The notes under the pieces were generated by a model, which did no database searches, was not told the origin of the DNA, and saw nothing but the letters and a program-made list of their open reading frames with translations. From Deuterostichococcus epilithicus (taxonomy: Eukaryota; Chlorophyta; Trebouxiophyceae; Prasiolales; Stichococcaceae): 64,000 nt of DNA. The DNA is taken from positions 3,322,530-3,386,529 of the forward strand of contig JAVTLE010000023.1 in NCBI GenBank assembly GCA_033439295.1, in the 5' to 3' direction. The stretch's first letter is position 1. Each line of letters starts with the position of its first letter. Positions 1 through 11,364 of the stretch are shown here, in pieces. The translations under genes and the position numbers were made by a program.

Positions 1-139
1 CTGTAGTCTGCAGAACGATTGGAAGGCGCATGCCCGATAAGTGGGCATCAGAGGGGATTCAAACATGTACCGTGCACGGCAAACCTCGCCAACGCGAGGG
101 CAGCGTCTTACCAACTGCCGCTCGCCGACTCTGCCGCAG

Positions 140-2804
140 GTGCAGCCGGACTGGCTGTTTCTGTCCTCGTGGAACGAATTCATTGCGCAGCCGGTGGTCG
201 CGCCACTGCGCTCCATGGGCCTGGAGACAGACTCGACGATCGGCAACCTGGGATTCGTCGACCAGTACGGCACCGCCTTTGGGCGCGACCTGGAGCCGTC
301 TGTCGAGGGTGGTGATGCGCTGTACCAGGTGTGTGCGCCGCCTTCCTGCGGCTGCCCGCTTCCTGCTTCCCGCGAGGTCCTGCGTCGGGTGTGCCCCGCA
401 GACGTGCCTGCCAGTAATCCCCTGCTTCGGCCAGTACAGTATCTGGCGCCAACTCGCAGCGCAGGTCCTGTGGCTCACCGAACTTAGTGTGTGGTTTATG
501 ATGCCTGGGATTGCCGCCGCGTGCCGCCGCGTGTCGTTTGACGATTGACGTTGTTGCATGGTGGGCAGCATGGCCATGCATTGCCGGGAATCCAGACTCA
601 CGCACCTGCTTCTGTCAATATGGATCCAAAGATGCAGGGGCTGTCGAAGCTGAGCTTCGTGAGAGCAATCGGCGTGAGCAACGCAGTGCTCTGTACTGCG
701 CAGCTGACGATGTCGTGCGTGTGGGTATGGCGCACCGGCGCGCGCTCCTGCAACGACCCCAGCGAGGCATGCTGCCAAGGTGCTCTGCGCCACTTGCTGC
801 CTCCGTTCCTGCCTGGATGGACTCAATGCCAGGTGGCTCCTGTACGTGGTGCCGTCAGCTCAATGAATTCTGCATCTGACTTCGTCATTCCTTGTCCTTC
901 CTGACTTTGTGTGCCTGCTAGGTGGCAATTTTGGCAGCAGATTCCAGTACTACAACAATTACAAGGACGGCACATTCGGCATGTACACCAGGTAGGTGGC
1001 TCTGCGGTCAGATGATGGTGTCTTAAAAGCTTGGATACCTGACAAGACTGCAATGCTGTCGGCAATGCGAGCCCTTCGAGTCCGCGCCAGATGGCTGCAG
1101 CCCCTTTTTGTGAGGACGGCCGCTGGTTGCGAGCAGTTTGTTTCCGATCTCAACGTTCTGCGTGTGTGTGCAGCGCCGTTGGCCCGGCAGCCAGCCGGCA
1201 GCCGCTGTTTGCATGCTCCCTGCTGCCGCCTGGCCAGTCCAATCCGCCGCCGCCGCCGCCGTCGCCGCCGCCGCCCCCGCCTCCGCCGCAGCGCGTGCCG
1301 TCCTCCATCCCGGGTGCGCCTGAGGCTCCAGATGTGCCGCTCCGGCTGTAGGAAGCAGGCGGGCAGCTCCGCCTCTGAGACCGCTGGCCGCCCCGCCGCG
1401 CGACAACGCGACGGCCGCTGCCACGAGGCGCTGCCGCCTCGGGTCCACGACTTGCCGCCTCCTGGACAGATGCCCACAAGCCCGCAGCCGTCGATCTTTG
1501 CTCCGTCGCCCCCAGCAGCTCGTCCGGTAGCAAGGCACGTTCCTCCTGCTGTGGTTTGCTGGCTGTGGAAATTTTAGTGTCCCTGGACCACAGGAAGCCG
1601 CAGCGCGGCGAGGCCAGCAAGGCAGCGCCCTACTGCCAGGAAGGTTAGCAAACGAGTCAGCAAGCCCACCAGATCCACGCCGGTGGGGGGCCAGCCGCGA
1701 CGGCCAGTCGCCAAGCCGGCCGCCAGACCTGTCAGCCGCACCAAGAAGCCGTCAATACGCAAGCCGGCGCAGAGCGCGGCCGCTGGGCGGCCGCGCAAGC
1801 GGCCCTCCAAGCAGCGGCCCTCCAAGCAGCGGCCAATCAGAATGCGGCCCACTAAGAAGCGGCCCACCAAAAAGCAGCCACGCAAACCCACAAAGGCAAT
1901 TAGCAGGAAGCGGCCTACAAATAGGCGGCCCATGCAAGGGCGTCGACGTAGGCCAACTAAGGCAGTCCAGAGAAAGCCCAACAAACCTGCCGCTGCGCGG
2001 CCGCAGAAGCCAAGCAAGACAGCCAGAAAGAAGCCGGCAAAGCCCAGCAAATCGGCAGTCAGGCGGCCGTACAGGCCCACGCTGAGGTGGAGCAAGCCGG
2101 CCAAGCTGCCGGCCACACAGAGGCGGCCCACGAAGAGGCGGCCAACACAGAGGCGGCCCACGAAACGGCGGCCCATGAAACGACGACCCACGAAAAGGCG
2201 GCCCACGAAGAAGCGGCCCACGAAGTCGAACACCAGCAGATTCAAGCCTGTCGCAAAACGCGCGACCATCAGGGCTAAGCGCAAGGGTGCCGCTGGCCGC
2301 AGGCGCCAGTTGCTGGCGTCGCCCGCCGCGCACCAGGTCTTTCTGTCCACTAATCCGCTGTGCGAGGGGCGCTTTGGCGACCGGCCACAGGCGCAGCTCG
2401 TCGGCTACATCGCGTCCATTAAGGTGTGTATCGAACTTGAGAGTGCTCGAGCCTGAGTTCGTCCCTGTGACACAGCAGGGCATGTATCTTGTCAAGACAC
2501 ATGCCCTGCTGTGTCTTGTCAGACGCTGCTGGCGAGCGCACCCTACATATGACACACGACTGTGCCCCTGACAGCCACAAGCACTACGGCAGCCTGTGGG
2601 AGAGGCACACAATGCAGTCAAGGGGAGCCGAGACATTCGCTGTTTGCTGAGCTGTTCTCCTACGCTGATGATATGCTGCAGGGCAATGGCTTCCTGCGCA
2701 CGCTGCGGCGGTGCAGCAACCCCGGCAGCGGCCCGCGCTATGGGGTCAGCGGCTCCTGTCCTGCCGGGATGTCTTTCGATGGGGTCTTGGGCTATGTGCG
2801 CTGA
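140..2804 (+). CDS. Hydrolase-like secreted protein, 5' end missing, with basic repeat linker
   Basis: Six exons with agreeing phases: 140-328, 704-779, 922-991, 1174-1313, 1594-2423 and 2652-2804 (485 codons plus stop). The first begins at an acceptor, so the gene starts left of the window. The first exon has a WNEF segment like the strand-loop seen in TIM-barrel glycan hydrolases, then GFVDQYGT and a DLEP/EGGD stretch. Exon 2 has paired cysteines (SEACCQ). Exon 4 is proline-rich. Exon 5 is a long Lys/Arg/Pro block with RPTKR pentapeptides. The last exon gives RTLRRCSNPGSG and ends GVLGYVR. I recall similar modules in algal and bacterial extracellular proteins but cannot name the family. The basic linker suggests a wall- or polyanion-binding spacer (inference). 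The start of the last exon is the least certain boundary. Confidence 0.6.
2121..2228 (+). repeat. 15-bp coding minisatellite (RPTKR units)
   Basis: About seven near-perfect 15-bp units of the form CGGCCCACGAAGAGG, in frame inside exon 5 of the first gene. Weaker relatives extend upstream to about 1795. Each unit encodes Arg-Pro-Thr-Lys-Arg or a close variant. Confidence 0.85.
2469..2515. repeat. 17-bp perfect inverted repeat, 13-bp loop
   Basis: Left arm gacacagcagggcatgt at 2469-2485 and its exact reverse complement at 2499-2515. It lies in the last intron of the first gene and would fold into a stable RNA or DNA hairpin. Confidence 0.9.
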
Positions 2805-3187
2805 TAAAACGGATCTTCCAGATGCTTGCGAAATCCTTTTGTATGCAAACCGAGGTTTGGCAGCGACATGTTATGGTTCTCTCTGGAAGCCTGGAATTGG
2901 TAACCTCGATCTGGTGGGGGGCTTAGAACAGGATTGTTGATGCTTTCCTCAATAAATGGTCCAATGCTGGAGTGTGAGTGTTGAGTGCAGTGATCACGAG
3001 AGAGAGTAGGTGCCTCTTGTCCACCCTTACATGAGGAACGCAACAGGCCCGCTGGCAAAATACATCAAAGAATAGGCGGCTGAAGCAAGCCGCACTGAAT
3101 GGGTATCGCACAGCAGCGGATCAAATAGCAAACGGCAGCAACCCCAATCGGTAGCCAGTGCCGCCACGCGTTGCTGCATTGACTGCT
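2805..3187. other. Convergent intergenic spacer
   Basis: About 380 bp between two facing stop codons, AT-richer than the genes. It should hold both 3' UTRs. No open frame with gene-like sequence is seen. Confidence 0.6.
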
Positions 3188-4977
3188 TTAAGCGCTTTTC
3201 AGCTGGTCGAGGATGACATTGGACAGCGAGCAGGTCAGGCCTGCGTCACAGGACAAGAGATGTCATCGTTGGTACGTTTGGGGATACATCATATGCAAGT
3301 GGCGACAATTGCACAATCATGTGCCAGATGCCATCATGATCATCTGGAAGCACCGCACCTGTGCCATCGCCCTCCACGTTCAGAGACTGCAGTGAACGCA
3401 GAGGGAAATCAGTCACAAAGAAGCACGGGAGCTCGCACAGGCATGCAGCCTGAGGCCTCGCTGCACAGGTTTATGATGCAGCGCCACTGCAACACGCCCG
3501 ACATGTCCAACACATGGAAGCGTCACCTTGATCTCGTTGTCAACAATCAGCGCGGAGTAGCGCTTGCTGCGGTTGGTGCCGAAGACTGCTGCGGCCTCCA
3601 GCTCCACACCCAATCCCCGGGCAAGCTCGCCGTGCGGGTCGGCAAGGATGCGCACCTGCAGAAGGCCAGGTCGGGCAGGTCAGTTTAAAGTTGCAAAAGC
3701 AACATGGCAGTCCTCAAGTTTTGCACATTGCGCGCAGGATGATGTGAGGGCCCTGGAGGGAGTCGCCAAGCAATTTGCATGCATGGCTGAGGCAGCCCCT
3801 GGCCTTCCGAAGACCCCCCAAAAACGACAGAAAAACGTGCAGAATCCTCCGCGCTGCCTCTTAAAGCCCTGGCTCACCTTGCCGCCGGCGCCGGCAGATT
3901 CGCCCCATGCGCCAGTCACGAAGGGGTCGTTCACTGCAAGACAACAGCCAAAGAAATCAGCCAAGATGCGGTGCGGTGCTCCGCTGTGCTAGGCTGCACA
4001 CTGCCATGCACACAGGCCATACAGGACGCGAGCCTGGTCTCATAGAGGAACTCGCCTGCTGTGCAGATAATGACCTCAGCGCCGGCATCTGTCAGCTTCT
4101 GATAGTCGTTGATGTATCCTGGCAGGTGTGTCTTGGAGCAGCCGGGCGTGAATGCGCCAGGCACGCCGAACAGGATGCCCTTCTTGCCGGCGAAGACATC
4201 CTGCAGCTCGACCTGGAAGGCAGTACGGTGCGCAAGCGTGTGAGATGCGCCAACACACATCATCCCCAGACGAATCGCTGGGGTCATGGGTGCTTCATAG
4301 ATCGGGAGGAAGACAACAATGCACTCCGGTGCAGCATTCGCTATCTGTGGGAGGCTTGGCGCTCAGTGCTGTGCCTCCAGCGCTGACCACCGCTCATTAC
4401 CTTCTTGTCGGGAGCGCCCTCGAACAGCGTGACCTTGGGCAGCTTGTCGCCAGTCTGCATAGCGTTGAGATGCAGCCCTGTCAGCGGCTGCTGGCCAGAC
4501 ATGCGATCGGTGCTGCAGTGATCTGGGCACCATCTTTGTTGATCCCTTGGCAAGGTTCCTCAAGAGCTGGCTTGCCGGCAAGGCCTCGCTCAGCCTCGCT
4601 CATACAAACAAATTTGCGTGAGGTCGGACGACACGATATGCAGACTTCCTTCGAACGAGTGCAACGGTGCAAGGTGTAGCTTCACAACAACATGTTGAGG
4701 GGCGATCATCGCCGGGACAGGAGGATGGCTGTATTGAAGGCAGCGGCAATGGCTGAGACCGAATCGAACCGAGTGAGCGTCGAGGATCGAGACGAGAGGT
4801 CCGGACCGACGTCACAGCAGTCAGTGCCCTCACCTTTGCGGCCATCGTGCGGACTGAGATGCGTGCGGGGGTGCGAAGTTGCAGGCGCACAGGTGCAAAT
4901 ATGCGAGTCGTGCGGGCTGCAAGCATAGACATTGCGGCGGAATGGAAACTGAGTGGCGCATGCATCGCCAAAATCAC
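3188..4977 (-). CDS. PRX2E: Type II peroxiredoxin, plastid-targeted (PRXIIE-like)
   Basis: Thiol peroxidase that reduces H2O2 and alkyl hydroperoxides. Seven exons on the minus strand: 4834-4977, 4401-4454, 4056-4212, 3878-3933, 3527-3655, 3359-3386 and 3188-3240 (206 aa). The first exon is an Arg/Ser/Ala-rich, acid-poor presequence, fitting plastid targeting; the start could also be the ATG at 4932. The peroxidatic cysteine sits in PGAFTPGCSKTHLPGY and the second conserved cysteine in VIICTAVNDPF, both hallmarks of the PrxII/Prx5 group. The C-terminus GLTCSLSNVILDQL is typical. The intron after exon 3 uses a GC donor (GCAG|GCGAGT); the frame across ICTA-VNDPF forces it. The gene starts 148 bp from NOB1, head to head. 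Confidence 0.93.
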
Positions 4978-5125
4978 GGAATATTACGAATGTGTTAGCT
5001 GCCAGTACGAGGGTAGTCATCTAGTCAAGGACTTAATCGCCGCCTCGCTTGGGGCACATTGGCGCCGGATGCGGAGCAGTACTTTGCACGTTTCCGTCGT
5101 CCGGCAAAAGTATCTCAGTGCGACG
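4978..5125. promoter_or_regulatory. Short bidirectional promoter, PRXII / NOB1
   Basis: Only 148 bp separate the two divergent start codons, so both 5' UTRs and both promoters must lie here or overlap the opposite gene. No TATA box is obvious. Confidence 0.5.
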
Positions 5126-8100
5126 ATGGCGGTCGCCGGAGCAGCGCCTCCAGGCGGAGTCAGCTGGGCCAAGGTCGCCGTGTCTGAGCCGACCAAGCCG
5201 GACGCAGCGGCCTCAGCAGCAACCGTCAGCCATCAGCCGACGGCCGTCGTGGATGCAAATGCCATCATGAGCGGCGTGGCGCTCGGCAGCCTGGCCGAAC
5301 GGCTGGTGACCATTCCGGAGGTGCTGGAGGAGGTCAGAGATGTCAAGACGCGGGAGCGTCTCGCGACGCTGCAGCACGCGCTGGAGACGCTGGAGCCGTC
5401 AGAGGAGGCCATTGTCGCAGGCACGCGCGTGCCGTGACGCGGTCGAATGAGGAATGCGAATGTGATGGCGGCGGCCGCCGCCGGAGTACGTTTTGCCTTC
5501 CGGTTGCTAGGGGCGCGCATGCCAGCACGGCGCATGTGTCGTGCGCTTGCGATTCGGACATCCCTGAGCCGCTGAGTCAAGAGGTCTGCTGACTGTCAGC
5601 GGGTCTGCTAATGTGTGACTTGCTGACCCTGCAGTGACGCGATTTGCACGCGCGACTGGTGACCAGCACTCGCTATCTGCCGTCGACATAAAGCTGGTGG
5701 CGCTGGCCTACACGCTGGAGGCCGCTACGTACGGCACAGCCCACCTGCGGGCAAGCGCACTTTGCTGCATTGCTGTGCCACCAAGACTGGCATCTGCCAC
5801 CTGCCGGAGCTGCATCACTGCACTCCTTGAAGAACTGGTTGGAGCCATGCGCCTCGCACTCGGACTACATCTCTGTGAGGAACTATCAGACGATGCAGCT
5901 CATATCACCGACGCCGCCCCTGACTCACCTGATGCAGGAGCTGCCGGCGCCACCGCGGGCACGGCCGCGCAAGCGTGGCCCGGACGCCAAGCGGCTGCCA
6001 GGCTGGGGCCAGGCGGGCGGCAAGTGGATGGAGTTGGACCGGCTGGACGAGGAGGCGGATGCTGCGGCGGCCGCGGCCTCCGGCATGACCGGCGGCGGCG
6101 CGGCCGGCAGCGACGGCGCCGGCGCCGGGCTGGAGCAGGCAGCGCAGCAGGCCGCCGGGCCGCCCGACGAAGCAGGTGACGCCGCAGACGCCGACGGTGC
6201 TGGCACGATGCCGGACTGGTCTTCTGCATTGCAGTCCATGCACTGCAGAAGAGGATGCAGGTGGTTCAGCAAGGCTGCCCAGGGCCTGCACGCCAGGAGA
6301 GCGCCAGCGACACTCGTCAGCCTCCCCTTACCATGATGGTGCGCATCACCTGCACGATGAGAGATCTGAACTGGCTGCTGGTCTGCAGAGCGGGATGGCG
6401 TAAGTCGTATCGCGGCGGGCGTCCAGGCCATCGACCTGTCGCGCGAGCATGGCCTTGGCGGCGAGTCGGGCAGCGACCAAGGCGGCGGCGACGGCGACGG
6501 CGACGGCAAGGGATTGGCAGCCGGTGCTGAGGCCATGGCAGCAGAGCAGCAGCAACAGGAAGGCCAGCCGCAACAGGAGGCAGCGGAGGATGACGGAGAC
6601 TGGGAGGTTGCTGCGAAGAGCCGCAAGGCGGCTCGCAGACACAAGCGCCAGGTATGGTCGCCGACATCCAAGGGGAATCCGTGTGCATGTCGACGCGCAA
6701 ACACAGCACAGTATCTGGCGGGACTCAGAAAACGGCACAGTGCGTCGCGTGCCGTGCGACTTGAGGCATCCCGACATCCCACCTGAGGGGTGCTGTGTCT
6801 GGGTGACACAGGACCGGCGGTATCAGCAGCGGCAGGCGTGGCGCGAAGAGGCACAAGCCGCCGAGCGGGCAGCGCAGGACCAGGCAGCAGGTGCGTGCCT
6901 GATACCTCAGCCACCTCGCAGTTCCTTCCTTCCAACATCAGCGGCCACTGACACCACTACATTAACGGTGGTGTGACCGGAGAGCCAGGCCAGGGTTCCA
7001 GGGTGTTGGCCGGTCTCCACATGACCGGCGATTCTACGTCCTCTAATGTCTGAACATGCTTGTCTGTCACATCAGCAAGAGCTTGCGATGGACGCCCCAC
7101 CGCTCGCTCGTCCCTCACGGCTGCGCTTGACGTTTTCGCGCAGGCAGCAGCTCCGATGATGACGAGTGGATGTCGGACAGCGGCTCGGAGGCAGGCGGCT
7201 CGCAGGCTGGCGCGACGGAGGCCGGCACCGACGCCGGCACTGACGCCGGCGGCCCGCCGACGGAGTCGGACAGCAGCATCGTCAGCGTGACGGCCGACTT
7301 CTCCATGCAGAACGTGCTGCTGCAGATGGGGCTGCGCTTGGCGACGCCGGACGGCCGGCGCATCACGCGCCTCAGCCGCTGGGTGCTGCGCTGCTCGGCC
7401 TGCTTCTTCGTGACTAAGGTACACTGATAATTTCCTTGCTGGCAGGAACCCTCGTTGTGCCTGCTTCTTGAAATCAAGCCGCCGGCGACACGCCTGACAG
7501 CTGCAGCTGTTGGCACTGGTAGGTGCTTGATTGCGCTGTCCTCTGGTGCGGCGGTCCAGCGCAGCCCCCTCCGACGCGAGCGCCTCAGCAGCAGATCATC
7601 GTCAGCAGGCCTAGCTGCCGCCATGGCAGGCCGCCCGTCGCTGCAGTGGTGGCTGTGCAGCGATGCAAGCGGCGGGACCTGCCGACGGCGGCGAGGCGCT
7701 GGCAATCAGGTTCACATGCCCTCATCCGTCTGCCCACCCATCAGCGCACTTCTTCTGCGGCGCAGGAGGCGGGGCGGCTGTTCTGCCCTCAGTGCGGCAA
7801 TGCGACGATGGAGAAGGTGGAGGTGACCATCGACGCGGAGGGGCAGGAGCAGTATGGCGTGCGCAAGAAGCACAACCTGCGCGGCACCCGCTTTTCGCTG
7901 CCCAAGCCCAAGGTGGGGGCTCCGGTTGACAAGAGCCAAGAGCAAAACGGAAACAGCGTATCCTGCGCGGCACCCGTTCCTCGCCGCTCAACTCCGACAC
8001 AGGAACCTTCGTGAGCGCGTGCCATGGGCTGTGCCAACATGCCGCAGTCTGCTTTTCATCCGGGGCCCCTGGCAACCTTGCTCATGCAGCACGGCGCGCA

Positions 8101-8864
8101 GGCGGCTTGAAAGAAGGCGCGCATGTGGAGCCAGAGGATAGGCGGCTGGCGGAGGGCGGCTCAGCGCACTGTGGCGTAAATACAGAGACAGGCCCGGAGG
8201 CGGTCTGGTCACGCTGCCGAGATGCTGTGCATGGCTTGACGCAAGCAGCTGCTTGTGCGCAGCCAGGGGCAGGCGGCAGGACAGCGTTCCTGCCCTGCGG
8301 TGTGTCACACCGCCTGCGGGTCGATGCTCCGACTATCGCCAACTCGCTAGCAGCCCAGGCAGGTGACTCCCGTCACTCCACGAGATGTACGCCGCTTGTC
8401 TGATGGGGCCCCATGTCGCTGCAGGGTGGCCGGCAGGACGGCGTGCCAGTGCTGCGGGAGGACGTGATGCTGCAGCGCATGCCGCACATGCGTGGCGCTG
8501 GCGGCACCGCGGAGGTCGACCCCTTTGCGCCCGAGCACGGCCAGGACTACTGGTTCGCCAAGGTGGGCTTAGGATCGGTGGGCACAGCCAACTGTTATAA
8601 TGACGCCTCAGCGAAGTCGCCTCAGCATGCATACTCTCTGCCGGCTCCAGCCAGCAGCGGTAGCGATGGTAGGACCGCAGCCAAGCTGAACTGCAGCGTG
8701 CACCGGTCATACTGCAGGTTGTTGAGGATGGGATGCATGCCGTGCAGGGCGCTGGTCGCGACGCCTCGGCGCGGCACGCCAAGGGCGCTGCCGCCATCCT
8801 GGCAGCCTGGAAGCACAACCCCAACGAGCGCAAGCATGTGCGCACCAACAGGCGCCGCAAGTGA
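5126..8864 (+). CDS. NOB1: NOB1, 20S pre-rRNA endonuclease
   Basis: Cuts the 3' end of 18S rRNA in late 40S maturation. Nine exons: 5126-5420, 5635-5750, 5938-6175, 6389-6651, 6812-6890, 7144-7418, 7766-7912, 8425-8562 and 8748-8864 (555 aa). An N-terminal PIN domain has VVDANAIMSG, PSEEA and SAVDIKLVALAY with the acidic metal ligands. A long Ala/Gly/acidic insert follows. Then comes the core FSMQNVLLQMGLRL and a zinc ribbon (LRCSACF ... LFCPQCGN), and a basic tail ending NRRRK. The insert between PIN and ribbon is longer than in plants or animals. Introns 1 and 2 use GC donors (GCAG|GCACGC, TGCGG|GCAAGC), forced by the frame. The intron after exon 7 holds a degenerate copy of that exon's end. 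Confidence 0.93.
7876..7995 (+). repeat. Exon-end copy in NOB1 intron 7
   Basis: The exon 7 stretch starting cctgcgcggcacccg at 7876 recurs at 7962 (period 86) inside the next intron, with drift downstream of the 15-bp identical core. Confidence 0.7.
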
Positions 8865-9665
8865 GCGGCAAGGGTTCACAGGTGGCCCCCGCTTGGTGGA
8901 GCAGCTCACTGTAGTGCTGTAGGGTGCTGCTGCTTACTGCGACGGAAACGGAAGGTCGACAGCTATTCTGCAGGGCAGCAAGGGGGCGCGATGTGCTGAT
9001 ATCCTGCCACAAGAGCAGCGGAGCGACGACAAGCGGCAAAATGCAGGCCGTCTGGATGTAGGCAACCATTGCGACTTTCTCACATTGTGTTTCCAACCGC
9101 TGGTGCGATGGAGGGGAGAGGTTTCACATTCCACATGTCGGCGTCTGTTGGTAGTGCGAATGTGTTTGCGTCGTCAGAACGAGTTTGATCTACAAGAATT
9201 GAGAGCAAAGGGGCGGGTTCCAATTCGATAAGCAATATGGCCAAAAGATCGCAACTAATGTACACTTTCAAGTTCAAGAGTCGTTTCAAACGCAAGACAC
9301 CTGTTCGCTGGGCTGCGCTGCGCAACGCACACACCCTTGCTACACCTGCTGCTGCACCGACAGTAGATCCAGTTCGGGAAAAAGCAATAGAGGCGCTTCC
9401 AACATCGGCTGCTGTATGCTTGGCCGATTTGGAGGCGCACCCACATACACGATCGAACCATGTGTGGGTTCTTGTCATGGGACAGCAGGTCAGTTGCCTG
9501 TCCTCAGATAGGCATGCGCTGCGGTGAAACCGCCATCGCAGCCGCCGGTCATCCCTTTGATACACCTTGCCAGGCAGCCACGCACGTAGAGGGCCTGGTC
9601 TCCGGAAGCATGTGCAGGCCGCTGATAAAGGCCGAAGCCGGATTTCAATGCAGGTTCTCGAAGCA
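8865..9665. other. Convergent intergenic spacer
   Basis: About 800 bp between the NOB1 stop and the cyclin-like stop. A 96-codon plus-strand frame at 9237-9527 exists but has no family resemblance and lies where the opposite gene's 3' UTR should be. I do not call it. Confidence 0.5.
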
Positions 9666-11364
9666 TCAGCATAGCTCGGGGCCCTCCTCTGCTGGCCGCA
9701 CGGTGCAGTTGAACCCCGCCCGTCGCAGCACGCCAAACACCTCCCAGTCCAGCACGATCAACACCTCCTGTTCGGTGTTTCAGCGACACGAGTCAACAGG
9801 AAAGCCCCTCATGTGCAAGACAACCTGAAAGCCAGAAGGGAAGATCTGGCTGAGTAGAATCTCGGCCTCGATCTTGTCGTGTGCCAGGTTGCAGATCGGT
9901 ACACCCACCAGTGGGTAGTGCACGACTGCTGCTGCTGGCCTGCTCTGGTCGATGCAGGCACGAGACAACCGACCGAATGAATCACGTTAAAACAGCAAGC
10001 AGAAGCGCCCGCCCACTCACCAACTCGGTGGATGAGAGCAGCGAGGCCCGGACGTGGCACGCCCGCTCCAGCAGGGCGCGGGACGGCAGGCACGCCCGGC
10101 TGCCGTCGGCCTTGATGGAGATCCAGAAGCAGGCGGCGGCCAGCTGATCGATGGACATCCTCACCGGCGGGATGCCGTTGTTCGTCTGCGGTTGTCAGAC
10201 AGCAGGGGAATCTAGGGTAACGAACAGCCGCTGTCGGACAGGCGACAGAGGGGCACCTTCAAGTGCGGCCCCCGGGCGCGCGAGCCAGCCAGCATACGAC
10301 CACGGTCAACGGGCAGGCGGGCAGAGCTTCGGGCTGCTTGCGGGTGCCCTGACTATCCCAGTACAGCTAGGGCGTGGTGGTGCCACGTGCTGCTGACATC
10401 CAGTATCTGTGTGTTGCAAGTTCAAGAAATCAGGGTCGTGCACGGCAGTATGTCTGGGACGCTCACCCGCTCCTGCACCGCACTGGCGTAGCCGGTGAAG
10501 ATGGCGATGGCGTTCTCCGCCAGCTGGTTGTCGACCTTGCACTTGGGCTGCAGTCCATAGAGGTTCTGTGCCCACCTGCAACACGCGCATGACGAGCCGC
10601 GATCAAAGCCGCTCGTGCGTGCAGACGCCCGCAAACAACGCAGAATGGCTGTGGGTCCCTGCATGAGGAGGCTGCACATGCCCACCTGCGCATGAGGCCG
10701 CGAAGGTGCAGCGCCATCTGAGGCTGCTGCGGCGCCACGCTGCCCCGCCGCTTGCCGACCGGCTCGCCGTCGCAGGCATAACTGCAGCTGATCTGATCTT
10801 CCTGCCCGTCCCGGCACCGCTTGCGAGGGAAGCCGTCTGAAACCCTCGGGCCCGCCTGCAGTGCGTCAGAACACAAGGTGCTCACAAGAGGTGTGAGCGT
10901 TGAGCGCCGGTGTGTCGAGACGCCGATCGGCGGCTCGAGGAGAGCCGCACTTACCAACTATTTTATTCAAAATGGCGCCACACAGCATCGCTGCAAGGTG
11001 GCACGAGGAACGTACTAACAGAAGCAGAAGGTTTCCGGCACTGTCCGACAGGGCAGGTCGTCAACGCGCTAAGGCGTTGCCCCGGCCCCAGCGCGTCGGC
11101 CATGGACAGGCGCCGAGCATATGATAATCGACAGAAGCGTCTATCATGGTGACACGTTCATAACGTGGCACACGACCTGCCGCAGCACCCTGCACAACTG
11201 CTGGTCCGCACCTGCTGTTGGCTGTCCTCCCTGCCCTCCGCCATCTGTAAGACGGACCCATTCGCTGACGATGGGGTGGCCGTCTGCATGGAGTCGCTGG
11301 ACAGGTCGCTGGCGCTGCGCGCCAGCAGGTCCACGCCCGCTCGGTCCGCACAGGTACTAGACAT
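9666..11364 (-). CDS. Cyclin-like protein
   Basis: Six minus-strand exons: 11212-11364, 10686-10855, 10467-10575, 10021-10185, 9825-9944 and 9666-9767 (272 aa). Phases agree throughout. The centre (SIDQLAAACFWISIKA, ending STEL) and the end (VLIVLDWEVFGVL) match the helix 2-3 and helix 5 patterns of a cyclin box. The N-terminus is a polar Ser/Gln-rich leader, then a KRRGS basic patch. The chain is short and appears to hold a single cyclin fold, so a diverged cyclin or cyclin-box adaptor rather than a clear A/B/D type is likely. The start at 11364 is the first in-frame ATG of an exon with no visible upstream acceptor. The partner kinase is not predictable from sequence. Confidence 0.7.

Noticed and set aside
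1574-2350. 258-codon minus-strand ORF with GRLFVGR repeats
   Set aside because: It is the antisense of the 15-bp minisatellite. The plus-strand frame joins upstream and downstream exons in phase; the minus frame does not.
9237-9527. 96-codon plus-strand ORF beginning MAKRSQLMYTFKFK
   Set aside because: It lies in the 3' flank of the minus-strand cyclin-like gene, has no splice partners and no family resemblance.
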